From Streptomyces sp. NBC_01142 (lineage in GTDB: Bacteria > Actinomycetota > Actinomycetes > Streptomycetales > Streptomycetaceae), in assembly GCF_026341125.1 (NCBI RefSeq), contig NZ_JAPEOR010000002.1, positions 1,116,001 to 1,180,000 of the forward strand: a stretch of DNA of 64,000 nucleotides, written 5' to 3'. Of this stretch, positions 1 to 8,479 are shown one piece after another. Below the pieces are notes generated by a model, which saw nothing but the letters and a program-made list of their open reading frames with translations, was not told where the DNA came from and did no database searches. The position numbers and the translations under genes were made by a program. Each line of letters opens with the position of its first letter. Position 1 is the stretch's first letter.

Positions 1-1
1 G

Positions 2-868
2 CTCCTTGGCGACCGCACCGCTCCGGACGGCCTGGCGGCACTCGCCGAGGGAGAGTGGGACGTGGTCGTCGACACCTGGTCGGCCGCGCCGTCGGTGGTA
101 CGGGATGCGGCCAGGCTGCTGGCGGGACGGGCCGGTCGCTATGTCTATGTGTCGAGCTGTTCGGTCTACGCCTGGCCCCCGGGCTACGGCTACGACGAAA
201 CAGCCCCGGTGGTGGAGGGTTCGGCGGACGCGGGCGAGGTCCCCTATCCGCAGGCCAAGCGGGGCGGGGAGCTGGCCGTCCTCGACGCCTTCGGCGAGGA
301 CCGCTCGCTGCTGGTGCGCGCGGGGCTGATCATCGGCCCCTGGGAGAACATCGGCCGGCTGCCGTGGTGGCTGGGCCGTGCGGCGCGCGGCGGCCCCGTC
401 CTGGCGCCGGGGCCGCGGGACACCCCGCTGCAGTACATCGACGTTCGCGACCTGGCCGACTGGATCCTGCACTCGGCGCAGACCGGGCTGAACGGCCCGT
501 ACAACCTCGTGAGCGAGCCTGGCCACGCGACGATCGGCGAGCTGCTGGAGTCCTGCGTACGTGTCACCGGCTCGGACGCGGAGCTGCGCTGGACGCCGGC
601 GGAGGCGATCCTGGCGGCGGGCATCGAGCCCTGGTCGGACCTGCCGATCTGGATCCCCCGGGCGGAACAGCGCGATCTCCACAACGCGATCCACGGCAGC
701 TGTGTCACCAAGGCCCTGGCGGCGGGCCTGCGTTGCCGCCCGGTCGAGGAGACGGTGACGGACACCTGGACCTGGCTCCAGTCCATCGGCGGCACCCCGC
801 CCCAACGCCCGGACCGCCCGACGGTGGGCCTGGCCCCGGAGAGGGAGGCGAAGCTCCTGGAAGGGTAG
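2..868 (+). CDS. NAD-dependent epimerase/dehydratase-family protein, 5' truncated
   Basis: The reading frame is open to the left edge, so the N-terminal Rossmann glycine motif lies outside the window. What remains (288 codons) reads like an extended short-chain dehydrogenase: a WDVVVDTW strand, a VSSCSVYAW segment giving the active-site Ser region, then YPQAK fitting the YxxxK catalytic pair, followed by a substrate domain with the typical YIDVRDLADWIL and GPYNLVSEPG segments. Family members act on nucleotide sugars or reduce small carbonyls; the substrate cannot be told from this fragment. It ends at a TAG followed by a strong convergent terminator shared with the MMPL gene downstream. Confidence 0.8.
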   Translation, partial: LLGDRTAPDGLAALAEGEWDVVVDTWSAAPSVVRDAARLLAGRAGRYVYVSSCSVYAWPPGYGYDETAPVVEGSADAGEVPYPQAKRGGELAVLDAFGEDRSLLVRAGLIIGPWENIGRLPWWLGRAARGGPVLAPGPRDTPLQYIDVRDLADWILHSAQTGLNGPYNLVSEPGHATIGELLESCVRVTGSDAELRWTPAEAILAAGIEPWSDLPIWIPRAEQRDLHNAIHGSCVTKALAAGLRCRPVEETVTDTWTWLQSIGGTPPQRPDRPTVGLAPEREAKLLEG

Positions 869-894
869 GGGAGGGACGGGAACGGGCGGGGAAG

Positions 895-957
895 GGGCGG
901 GGAAGGGGCGGGGCGAGGCTTGTTGCTTGCCTCGGCCCCGCCCCTTCCCGTCCCCTG
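895..957. terminator. Bidirectional terminator hairpin between convergent genes
   Basis: Arms 901-919 and 929-948 pair almost perfectly (one extra G) around a nine-base loop, making a very GC-rich stem between the epimerase stop and the convergent MMPL gene. A second hairpin (GACGGGC/GCCCGTC, about 988-1013) sits directly at the MMPL stop. Confidence 0.7.
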
Positions 958-1017
958 ACGGGGGCACGCCCCCCAGACCCTCGGGCGCCGGACGGGCTGC
1001 TGTGCGGCCCGTCGGCG

Positions 1018-3180
1018 TTACCGGCCCGCGCCCACCGGGGACGCGTGGCGGCCCGCAGTCGTCGGCGCCGGGACGTCCGCGTCGCCGTGCTCCAGTTGCG
1101 GCAGCCACCGCAGGCCCCTCGGCGTACGCCAGTTCCGCTCGCCGAGCAGCGCCATCACCGACGGCAGCAGCACCATCCGTACGATCGTCGCGTCCAGCAG
1201 CACCGCCACCGCGAGGCCCACACCCATCTGCTGCATGTCCTGCATCGACAGCGTCCCGAAGACCGCGAACACCGCGACCATGATCGCGGCCGCGCCCGTC
1301 ACCGCGCCCGCCGTACGGCGGATGCCCTCGCGGATCGCCGCGCGCGTGTCCGCCCCCCGGTCACGCGCCTCGCGGATCCGCGACACCACGAAGACGTGGT
1401 AGTCCATCGACAGGCCGAACAGCACCACCAGCACGAACAGCGGCATCCAGCCCTCGATCGCGCCCACCGCCTCCGTGCCCAGCAGCGAGGCACCCCAGCC
1501 GTGCTGGAAGACCGCGACCATCACCCCGTAGGCGGCGGCCACCGAGAGCAGGTTGAGCAGGATCGACGTCACCGCGATGACGTACGACCGGAAGCAGAAC
1601 AGCATCAGCAGGAACGTCACCGCCGTGATGAACACGAACACCGGCACGATGCCGCGCTTCAGCTGGTCGTTGAAGTCGACCGATCCCGCCAGCTCACCGC
1701 CCACATAGACCTGCGCCCCCGTGCCGTCGAACGCCGCCGGCAGCCGCTTCTCGCGCAGGTCCGCCAGCGCGTCCTTGGAGCGGTCGTCGCTGCCGTTGCC
1801 CGCCAGCGGCACCTCGATCTGCGCGACGTTCTGCGCCTTGTGAACCGTCACCTTGTCGAACTTCGCGAGCGCGTCCCGCATCGGCTTCGCGTCGATGTCG
1901 TCCGCCTTGACCACCACCGGCGCCGGCTCGGGACCACCGGGGAAGGCTTCGGTGATCCGCTTGTACGCCACCGAGAGCGACGCATCGGAGCCGAACTGCT
2001 TCTCCATCCCCAGCTGTTCGGTCTTCATGCCCAGCGCGGGCGCCGCCAGCGCCAGCAGCACCGCGACCGCCCCGAACGCGAACAGTTTCGGCATCGCCAG
2101 TACGGGCCGCAGCACCGCCCCCGCCACCGCACCGCTCTCGTGCGCGCCCTTCTTGCCGCGCCGGTTCAGGAACGGGATCCGCCCCGCGTCGATCCGGTCC
2201 CCCAGCCACGCCAGCAGCGCCGGCAGCACCGTCACCGAGCCGAGCATCGCGATGAAGACCACGATGATCGTGGCGAGCGCGAAGCCCTTGAAGAGCATCA
2301 GCCCGGACAGGAACATCCCGGCCATCGCGAGCATCACCGTCACGCCGGAGACCAGGACGGCCCGTCCGCTCGTCGCGGCCGCGATCCGCAGGGCTGTCTC
2401 GGCGTCGTGCCCCGCGGCCCGCTCGTCACGCTCGCGCCGCAGATAGAACAGGCAGTAGTCGACACCGACAGCGAGCCCCATCAGGAACATCACGGAGTAC
2501 GTCGTCTGGAACAGATGCAGCTGGTGGCTGGCGAGCGACAGCAGACCGAAGGCCGCCAGGCACGCGGTCAGCGCGAGACCGACCGGCAGCAGCGCCGCGA
2601 CCACGGCCCCGAAGGCGACCAGCAGAATGCCCAGCGCCAGCGGTACGGCGGTGAACTCGGCCTTCTTGAAGTCCTCGGAGAGCAGATCCCCGAGCCACTT
2701 CTCCGAGCTGGCCTGCCCGAACTGGTGCACCTCGACGCCCGGTCGGGTCCTGCCCGTGTCCTTGACCACGTCCAGCACGGGCTGCACCCGGTCGGCGGCG
2801 GTCTTCGAATCGCCCTTGATCTGGAAGCGGATCAGGGCTTCCTTGCCGCTCTTGGAGGCGAGCGGCGGCTCGACCTTGTGGGTCTCGCCCGTCTTCTCGA
2901 TCGCCACGGCCAGCTCGCGCGCCGCGTCCTTCCAGCCACCCGCCGTCCTGCTGCTGACCATGACGAGTTCGCCGGCAGGCTGGTCCAGGCCCGCATCGTC
3001 GAGAATCTTCTCGGCCCGCGCGGAGTCGCCCGTGCCCTGCTCGGACGCGGACATCTCGACCATCCCCGATGCCCCGCCGACGGCCGTGGCCAGGACGACG
3101 AAGAGCAGCCAGCCGATGATCGCCGTTTTACGGTGGTGTGCGCTCCACACACCGATACGTGCCGCGAGGTTACGCCTCAT
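1018..3180 (-). CDS. MMPL/RND-family transporter
   Basis: A 720-residue integral membrane protein with the MmpL layout: one N-terminal TM helix (IIGWLLFVVLATAVG), a large extracytoplasmic loop, a five-to-six helix block, a second loop starting near FGSDASLSVAYKRI, and a second helix block. GLAVGVDYCLFYLRRERDE and FGLSMDYHVFVVSRIREARD carry the paired Asp-Tyr residues of the proton-relay helices in this family. The start MRRNLAAR was chosen over two upstream Met codons because it puts the first TM helix at the usual distance. Such proteins export lipids or drugs; the substrate is unknown. It is divergent from the two-component pair at 3409, which may regulate it (inference). Confidence 0.9.
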   Translation of the reverse strand: MRRNLAARIGVWSAHHRKTAIIGWLLFVVLATAVGGASGMVEMSASEQGTGDSARAEKILDDAGLDQPAGELVMVSSRTAGGWKDAARELAVAIEKTGETHKVEPPLASKSGKEALIRFQIKGDSKTAADRVQPVLDVVKDTGRTRPGVEVHQFGQASSEKWLGDLLSEDFKKAEFTAVPLALGILLVAFGAVVAALLPVGLALTACLAAFGLLSLASHQLHLFQTTYSVMFLMGLAVGVDYCLFYLRRERDERAAGHDAETALRIAAATSGRAVLVSGVTVMLAMAGMFLSGLMLFKGFALATIIVVFIAMLGSVTVLPALLAWLGDRIDAGRIPFLNRRGKKGAHESGAVAGAVLRPVLAMPKLFAFGAVAVLLALAAPALGMKTEQLGMEKQFGSDASLSVAYKRITEAFPGGPEPAPVVVKADDIDAKPMRDALAKFDKVTVHKAQNVAQIEVPLAGNGSDDRSKDALADLREKRLPAAFDGTGAQVYVGGELAGSVDFNDQLKRGIVPVFVFITAVTFLLMLFCFRSYVIAVTSILLNLLSVAAAYGVMVAVFQHGWGASLLGTEAVGAIEGWMPLFVLVVLFGLSMDYHVFVVSRIREARDRGADTRAAIREGIRRTAGAVTGAAAIMVAVFAVFGTLSMQDMQQMGVGLAVAVLLDATIVRMVLLPSVMALLGERNWRTPRGLRWLPQLEHGDADVPAPTTAGRHASPVGAGR

Positions 3181-3305
3181 GGCGTGTTCGCCCCCAGAGT
3201 CCATCGAGTCAAGCGCCGAATGTGTCGAGTACGACGCTAGGAATCCGCGGCCCCGCGCCCCAGCCGTCAAAGCCCCCACCCGTGGAGCCATAAGGCGAGT
3301 TCATA

Positions 3306-3327
3306 GGGGTGTTGCCAGGTACACCCC
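3306..3327. promoter_or_regulatory. Inverted repeat in the MMPL/histidine kinase divergent region
   Basis: GGGGTGT (3306-3312) and ACACCCC (3321-3327) are perfect 7-bp arms separated by 8 bp, in the 228-bp region between the divergent MMPL and kinase genes. This could be an operator, for instance for the response regulator encoded at 4662, or a hairpin in the kinase leader. The link to a regulator is inference. Confidence 0.35.
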
Positions 3328-3408
3328 CACTCGGTGTCGGGGCCCAGTGCCGTCGCCCATGCACTCCCGCCACACTTGTGCCAGACACCGGACAACGAGG
3401 GGGACCCC

Positions 3409-4677
3409 ATGATGGCGACGAAGGCACGTGACGCGGTGACGGCCGGCGCACAGGGACTTGCGCTGGCGCTGATGGCGCTGATCGGCTCGATCACGCTCTT
3501 CGTCCTGGCGGTGGTCTCCATCGCGCTCATCACCATCGGTGTGGGGGTGTTCACCACTCCGGCGGTACTGACCCTGGTGCGGGCCCATGTGAATCAGCGG
3601 CGGCTGCTGGCGGGCACCTGGTCGGCGGTGCGGATTCCCGTCCCGTACCGCCCCTTCCCCCGCGACATGCGCACCGGCTTCACCGGCCAGGTGGAGCGCT
3701 GCACACTGATGCTGAAGGACCCGGCGACCTGGCGTGATCTGCAGTGGCTGCTGGTGGACATGACGGCGGGAGCGGTCAGCGCCATCATCGCGCCGGCCCT
3801 GGTCCTGGACGGCATCTTCGGTCTGCTGCTCGTCACGGGACTGTGGAAGCCGATCGTCGACGCCGGGGGCACGTACTGGTACGCGTTCGTCCCGGTGACC
3901 AGCTGGGGGACGGCGGGGCTCGCCGCGCTGCTCGGCCTCGTCTGGCTCGCCATCGCCCCCAAGGTCAACCCCCTTCTGGTGCGCACCCACTTCAGGCTCG
4001 CCCGCGCCGTGCTCGCCCCGGACCGCGAGGTCGAGCTGGAGCAGCGCATCGACCGGCTCACCGAGACCCGCCACGACGCCCTGGACACCTCCGCCGCCGA
4101 ACTGCGCCGTATCGAGCGCGACCTGCACGACGGCGCACAGGCCCGGCTGGTCGCCATGGGTATGAACCTGGGCACCATCGAGGCGCTCATCGAGAAGGAC
4201 CCGGCGCAGGCCAAGGCGCTCATCTCCAAGGCCCGCGAGTCCTCCGCCGAGGCGCTGACCGAGCTGCGCGACCTGGTCCGCGGCATCCATCCGCCGGTTC
4301 TGGCGGAGCGCGGCCTGGGGGATGCGGTCAAGGCTCTGGCGCTGCGCCTGCCGTTGAAGACCGAGGTCGCCGTGGAACTGTCCGGCCGCCCGGACGCCCC
4401 CGTCGAGTCGGCGGCGTACTTCGCGGTCAGCGAGTCCCTCACCAACGCGGTCAAGCACTCGGGTGCGGACCGGATCTGGGTCGATGTGACGTACTCGGAC
4501 GGGTCGCTGCGCGTCGCGGTCACGGACAACGGGAAGGGCGGGGCGACGACCGGAAGCGGCTCCGGCCTGAGCGGCATCGAACGCCGACTCGGTACATTCG
4601 ACGGCGTCCTGGCCGTCAGCAGTCCCGCGGGCGGTCCCACCATGGTCACCATGGAGATCCCTTGCGAGTTGTCCTAG
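3409..4677 (+). CDS. Sensor histidine kinase, NarL/DesK-type (HisKA_3)
   Basis: A 422-residue kinase. Residues 1-190 form the membrane sensor: an N-terminal hydrophobic hairpin (about 18-50), a 70-residue loop, then two more TM segments (about 120-145 and 168-183). A coiled region leads to the HisKA_3 dimerisation box ELRRIERDLHDGAQARL, with phospho-accepting His near 240. The HATPase N-box is ESLTNAVKHSG, followed by VTDNGKGG and GSGLSGIERRL. The start ATG at 3409 has an ACGAGGGGGA ribosome binding site; the frame opens further upstream without one. The response regulator start overlaps its stop, so the two are translationally coupled. The signal is unknown. Confidence 0.92.
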   Translation: MMATKARDAVTAGAQGLALALMALIGSITLFVLAVVSIALITIGVGVFTTPAVLTLVRAHVNQRRLLAGTWSAVRIPVPYRPFPRDMRTGFTGQVERCTLMLKDPATWRDLQWLLVDMTAGAVSAIIAPALVLDGIFGLLLVTGLWKPIVDAGGTYWYAFVPVTSWGTAGLAALLGLVWLAIAPKVNPLLVRTHFRLARAVLAPDREVELEQRIDRLTETRHDALDTSAAELRRIERDLHDGAQARLVAMGMNLGTIEALIEKDPAQAKALISKARESSAEALTELRDLVRGIHPPVLAERGLGDAVKALALRLPLKTEVAVELSGRPDAPVESAAYFAVSESLTNAVKHSGADRIWVDVTYSDGSLRVAVTDNGKGGATTGSGSGLSGIERRLGTFDGVLAVSSPAGGPTMVTMEIPCELS

Positions 4678-5309
4678 CCGAAGACCTGTTCCTGCTGCGC
4701 GACGGCCTGGTCCGCATGCTCGAGGCATACGACTTCGAGATCCTGGCGGCCGTCGAGAGCGGGCCCGAACTCACCAAAGCGCTCGCGGAGCTGGAGCCGG
4801 ACGTCGCCGTCGTCGACGTCCGGCTTCCGCCGTCGCACACCGACGAGGGTCTGCAGTGCGCCCTGGCGGCCCGGCGGGCCAGACCGGGGCTGCCGGTGCT
4901 CGTACTCTCGCAGCACGTGGAGCAGTTGTACGCGCGCGAGCTGCTGGCCGACGGGAACGGCGGGGTGGGGTATCTGCTCAAGGACCGGGTCTTCGACGCC
5001 GAGCAGTTCGTGGACGCGGTACGGCGGGTGGCGGGCGGCGGTACGGCGATGGATCCGCAGGTGATCTCCCAGCTGCTGTCGCGGCGGGCCCAGGACAAGC
5101 CGATGGGCGGTCTGACCCCGCGCGAGCTGGAGGTCATGGAGCTGATGGCGGAGGGCCGTTCCAATGCGGCGATCGCCGCGCAGCTCGTGGTCACTGAGCG
5201 GGCGGTGGCCAAGCACACGTCGAACATCTTCGGGAAGCTGGGCCTGCCGGTGTCGGACGACGACAACCGCCGGGTGCTGGCGGTGCTGGCGTACCTCGAC
5301 CGCGGCTAG
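4662..5309 (+). CDS. LuxR/NarL-family response regulator
   Basis: A 215-residue two-domain regulator. The receiver domain has the acidic pocket at Asp8, phosphoacceptor Asp52 in AVVDVRLPP and the conserved Lys107 in YLLKDRV. The LuxR helix-turn-helix starts at LTPRELEVMELMAEG and runs to KHTSNIFGKLGL (about 151-194). The start is a TTG at 4662, inside the end of the kinase gene; GGAG at 4653 is correctly spaced and the protein begins exactly where receiver domains do (MRVVLAED). The 16-nt overlap with the kinase indicates one operon and a cognate pair. Targets are unknown; the divergent MMPL gene is the obvious candidate. Confidence 0.92.
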   Translation: MRVVLAEDLFLLRDGLVRMLEAYDFEILAAVESGPELTKALAELEPDVAVVDVRLPPSHTDEGLQCALAARRARPGLPVLVLSQHVEQLYARELLADGNGGVGYLLKDRVFDAEQFVDAVRRVAGGGTAMDPQVISQLLSRRAQDKPMGGLTPRELEVMELMAEGRSNAAIAAQLVVTERAVAKHTSNIFGKLGLPVSDDDNRRVLAVLAYLDRG

Positions 5310-5365
5310 CCGAGACGGGGATGCGAGGAGTCGGGCGACGTGGGAAACCGGGGCCGTCCGCCGCG

Positions 5366-5518
5366 CCACGGGCGGCCTGTCCGGCCCCGACAGGCGGTCC
5401 CGGCGGGGGCGGCCTCGGGCCCGGACAGGCCGGCCTCGGGTCGGTCCGGCAGCCTTGGGCCTGGGCAGGCGGCCTCGGGTCGGACAGGCGGCCTCGGGCC
5501 CGGACAGCGGTCCCGTCA
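5366..5518. repeat. Imperfect GC-rich repeat array between convergent genes
   Basis: Between the response regulator stop and the GNAT stop, degenerate units related to GGCCTCGGGCCCGGACAGGC recur about five times. A 7-bp stem (GCCTGTC at 5375, GACAGGC at 5389) opens the array and probably acts as a terminator. No convincing gene is present in 5310-5515. Confidence 0.5.
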
Positions 5519-6049
5519 GGCCTGGAACTCCGTGAGGTCGATCGCGTACACGCCCAGCGCGAAGCCGTACACCGGGTGCGTCGTCTCGCGTTCCAGCTCC
5601 ATGCCGAGCTTGCGCATCACGTTCTCGGAAGCCTCGTGGCCCACCCGGCAGATGCTGATCACCCGGTCGAGGCCGCGGTCCTCGAGTGCGAACTCCAGTG
5701 CGGCATGGGCAGCCTCGGAGGCATAGCCCTGGCCCCAGAACTGCCGGCCCAGCCGCCAGCTGATCTCCACGGCCGGCAGCACCTCCGGCAGGAAGGCGGG
5801 CACGGACAGGCCCACGAAGCCGATCAGTTCGCCCGAGGCGAGCAGTTCGACGGCGAAGAGGCCGAAGCCCTCCTCGTCCCACTCCTCCTCCCACTGCTCG
5901 ATGGCCTCGGCCGTCTGCTCGAGGTCACGGACCGAGCCGTCCCCGATCATCTGCATGACCTCCCGGTCCGCGTTGATCTCGGCCATCGGGACGAGGTCGT
6001 CGTCGTGCCAGCGGCGGAGGAGGAGTCGGGGAGTCTGGATCTCGGTCAT
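5516..6049 (-). CDS. GNAT-family N-acetyltransferase (RimJ/RimL-like)
   Basis: A 177-residue acetyltransferase beginning MTEIQTPRLLLRRW, the standard opening of the RimJ/RimL-type GNAT branch. The acetyl-CoA binding segment lies around WGQGYASEAAHAAL, followed by RVGHEASENVMRKLGMELE, which matches the conserved N-x-AS-x-xV/M-x-KLG pattern with an unusual EASENV variant. The ATG at 6049 is preferred because an AGGATGG element precedes it; an in-frame ATG at 6058 is possible. The gene is divergent from the DUF1996 gene. Substrate unknown, probably a small amine or a protein N-terminus. Confidence 0.85.
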   Translation of the reverse strand: MTEIQTPRLLLRRWHDDDLVPMAEINADREVMQMIGDGSVRDLEQTAEAIEQWEEEWDEEGFGLFAVELLASGELIGFVGLSVPAFLPEVLPAVEISWRLGRQFWGQGYASEAAHAALEFALEDRGLDRVISICRVGHEASENVMRKLGMELERETTHPVYGFALGVYAIDLTEFQA

Positions 6050-6129
6050 GGCGCCCATCCTGCCACCCCGGCCGCCGCCCGACTTCGGCGCACTGCGCCG
6101 GATTTGCTCATGGAGTTTTCTACGAATTC

Positions 6130-6168
6130 CCATACGGGCTGAACACCCCATGAGCCACACCCGTATGG
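6130..6168. promoter_or_regulatory. Inverted repeat upstream of the DUF1996 gene
   Basis: CCATACGGG (6130-6138) and CCCGTATGG (6160-6168) are perfect 9-bp arms 21 bp apart, in the divergent region between the GNAT gene and the DUF1996 gene. It could be an operator or an mRNA hairpin 66 bp before the DUF1996 start. Confidence 0.35.
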
Positions 6169-6234
6169 AACGACGCGCTTCTCCCTCTGCCGGGACCCAC
6201 CTAACCCACCCCGGCAACGAAGCAGAGGAGTTCC

Positions 6235-7809
6235 ATGGGACGCACAAGAAAACGCTCGACGCTGGCGAACCGGGCGATAGTTGCCTCGGCCGCATTGATC
6301 CTGGGCGGGGGTGGGCTGGTCGCAGTCAATTCGTATGCATCCGCAGGCGAAGGCTGGTCCTGGCCCGGTCAGCAGAACGAGCAGCAGAACCAGACACAGA
6401 GTGCTGGACAGGTAATGTCCACCATCGACTGCCCCGAGGCCGCGAACGGCCTTCCGGACGTGCCCGAGCAGGCACGTCCGGAAGTCGACCGGGAACTGGC
6501 AACGATGGACAGCCAGATCACCGATGCGTATCAGAAGTTCGCAGACCAGAGGGAGCAGATCGAACAAGATCCCCAACTGGCCCGGAATGCGATTCTCAAT
6601 CCGCTGAAGGACAAGCGGACGGCGAGCATCGATCGCATTTCCGTGGCCATCGGCCGGTCCGGTCAGCAGCCGCAGGGGCTCGATTCCCTCGCGACCTGCA
6701 CCATGCGCGCCGACGACAACGTCAACGCCGACGACGGTGGCAATGACAACGGCGACAATCAGCAGGGCGACGGACAGGGAGACGGACAGGACGGCAACGA
6801 GCAGGGTGACGGTCAAGGTGACGGCCAGGGTGACGGTCAGAACGATGGCCAGAACGAAGGCCAGGATGGCGGTCAGGGCGACGGTCAGGGCGGTGACCAG
6901 GGCAACGGTCAGGGCCAGGCCGGAAACGGCCCCGAAGCCGGCGACTTTGTCGACATTCAGTCCATCCAGCCGAATGTCCAGCAGCCCCAGCAGCAAAACG
7001 GCGGCTCCCAGGGCACCTTCACCACCGAGTGCGGGCAGAACGAGAACGGGCTGTTCAACCCGGACAATGTCATCGTCGCCCCCGGTGTGAGCAACGGCGC
7101 GCACCATATGCACGATTACGTCGGTAACCAGGCCAATGACGCATTCGCCAGTGACGACGATCTCGCAAACGGTGACACCAGCTGCCAGAACCAGGGCGAC
7201 AAGTCCACGTACTACTGGCCCGTCCTGCGCCTGCAGAACGGTCAGGCCGAGAACGACGCGAACGCCGACGGCGGCGGCAACGACCAGAACGTCGGAGAGA
7301 TCCAGACTCCGTCCCAGGTCACGCTGAACTTCGTCGGCAATCCGACGAGCAAGGTCACCGCGATGCCCCGTTTCCTGCGGATCATCACCGGTGACGCCAA
7401 GGCATTCACCAACGGTGACGCGAATGCCAACGCCTCCTGGAGCTGCACCGGTTTCGAGGACCGCCAGCTGAAGGACAAGTACCCGATCTGCCCCGAGGGC
7501 AGCCAGGTGGTGCGCTCGTTCAAGTTCCAGAGCTGCTGGGACGGCCAGAACACCGACAGTGCGAATCACCGCACCCATGTGGCCTTTGCCGACAACAACG
7601 GCAACTGCCAGAACGGTTTCCAGGCGATCCCGCAGCTCGTCCAGCGCATCGTCTATGACGTTCCGCCGGGGCCCGGCTTCGCAGTGGACTCCTTCCCCGA
7701 GCAGCTGCACAAGCCGATCACCGACCATGGCGACTTCATCAACGTCTTCGACGAGAACCTGATGAACCAGGTGGTGAACTGCATCAACACAGGACAGAAG
7801 TGCACGTGA
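6235..7809 (+). CDS. Secreted DUF1996 domain protein with Gln/Gly/Asp-rich linker
   Basis: A 524-residue exported protein. A signal peptide ([20 protein letters not shown] followed by a GGGGL hydrophobic core, cleavage near ASA-GEG) is followed by a short helical region (about 55-160) and a low-complexity linker (about 160-240) of repeated GDGQ/GNGQ units. The DUF1996 domain then runs from about residue 261 to the end. It has the family's His-rich HHMHDYVGN segment, the GDTSC and YYWPVLR motifs and WSCTGFEDR. The ribosome binding site GAGGAG precedes ATG 6235. DUF1996 is common in fungi and actinomycetes and has no firm function; a cell-wall role is only a guess. A strong terminator follows. 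Confidence 0.88.
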   Translation: MGRTRKRSTLANRAIVASAALILGGGGLVAVNSYASAGEGWSWPGQQNEQQNQTQSAGQVMSTIDCPEAANGLPDVPEQARPEVDRELATMDSQITDAYQKFADQREQIEQDPQLARNAILNPLKDKRTASIDRISVAIGRSGQQPQGLDSLATCTMRADDNVNADDGGNDNGDNQQGDGQGDGQDGNEQGDGQGDGQGDGQNDGQNEGQDGGQGDGQGGDQGNGQGQAGNGPEAGDFVDIQSIQPNVQQPQQQNGGSQGTFTTECGQNENGLFNPDNVIVAPGVSNGAHHMHDYVGNQANDAFASDDDLANGDTSCQNQGDKSTYYWPVLRLQNGQAENDANADGGGNDQNVGEIQTPSQVTLNFVGNPTSKVTAMPRFLRIITGDAKAFTNGDANANASWSCTGFEDRQLKDKYPICPEGSQVVRSFKFQSCWDGQNTDSANHRTHVAFADNNGNCQNGFQAIPQLVQRIVYDVPPGPGFAVDSFPEQLHKPITDHGDFINVFDENLMNQVVNCINTGQKCT

Positions 7810-7823
7810 TCCACTGATCCGAT

Positions 7824-7857
7824 CGGGACGGCCCCCCATGCGTGGGGGGCCGTTCCG
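7824..7857. terminator. Terminator hairpin after the DUF1996 gene
   Basis: CGGGACGGCCCCCC and GGGGGGCCGTTCCG form a nearly perfect stem with a short loop, 15 nt after the TGA of the DUF1996 gene. It lies between convergent genes, so it probably serves both. Confidence 0.75.
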
Positions 7858-7891
7858 ATGCGGGACGGCCCCCCACCCCAGACCTGCGCGG

Positions 7892-8359
7892 TCAGCTCCC
7901 GTGGTGCCCCGAGTGGCCCTCCTCGCTCCCCCCACTGCTGCCACTGTTCCCCGAGTGGTGCTGCGAGCCGGTCTCCACCTCGCCACCGAGCCGGCCGCGC
8001 AGCGCTGTGACCACCTTCGCCTCGCCCACCGCGACCCACTTCCTGCCGACGAGATACGAGCCGCCATAGTCATTGGCCTCGTTTATCCACTCGCGCTGGC
8101 CGCGGTCGGTGGCGAACGTGGCCAGCACATACTTGCCGTCGTCCGTCGTGCAGTTGGCCTGCCGCAGCTCATCCGCATCCGTCTGGATGTTCGGTTTGCA
8201 CTCGACCTTCTTGGCCAGCTGTTCCAGGCTGCCCGTCGCCGTCGCGGGCACCTTGGCGTCGTCGCCACGCCCGTCGCCGTCATCGCCGGACCCGCACGCC
8301 GCCACAAGGGCCAGCGCCAGCACCGCCAGTCCTGCCCGGGCGTTCCGCTTCACACTCAT
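7892..8359 (-). CDS. Small lipoprotein of unknown function
   Basis: A 155-residue protein starting MSVKRNARAGLAVLALALVA followed by the lipobox cysteine (LVAAC-GSG), so it is a predicted lipid-anchored surface protein. The mature part has an acidic linker (GSGDDGDGRGDDAK), then a folded segment with two cysteines (VECKPN and ANCTTDD) and a His/Ser/Gly-rich C-terminus ending GHSGHHGS, which could bind metal. ATG 8359 is preferred to longer options because AAGGACGAG precedes it. I recognise no family with certainty. Confidence 0.75.
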   Translation of the reverse strand: MSVKRNARAGLAVLALALVAACGSGDDGDGRGDDAKVPATATGSLEQLAKKVECKPNIQTDADELRQANCTTDDGKYVLATFATDRGQREWINEANDYGGSYLVGRKWVAVGEAKVVTALRGRLGGEVETGSQHHSGNSGSSGGSEEGHSGHHGS

Positions 8360-8479
8360 GCTCGTCCTTGTACGCATTCGGCCATCGTGCCCTCTCCGCC
8401 CCCTTTCGCGCGGGCGAACGGGGGGTAACCTGCGCTCCGCACGCACCTGTTGTCACGTGAGCAACATGGAGGAGCGCTG

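Noticed and set aside
55..3240. 1061-codon open frame on the plus strand opposite the MMPL gene
   Set aside because: It is Arg/His/Gln/Pro-rich antisense read-through with no domain; the minus-strand MMPL protein has clear family motifs and TM helices.
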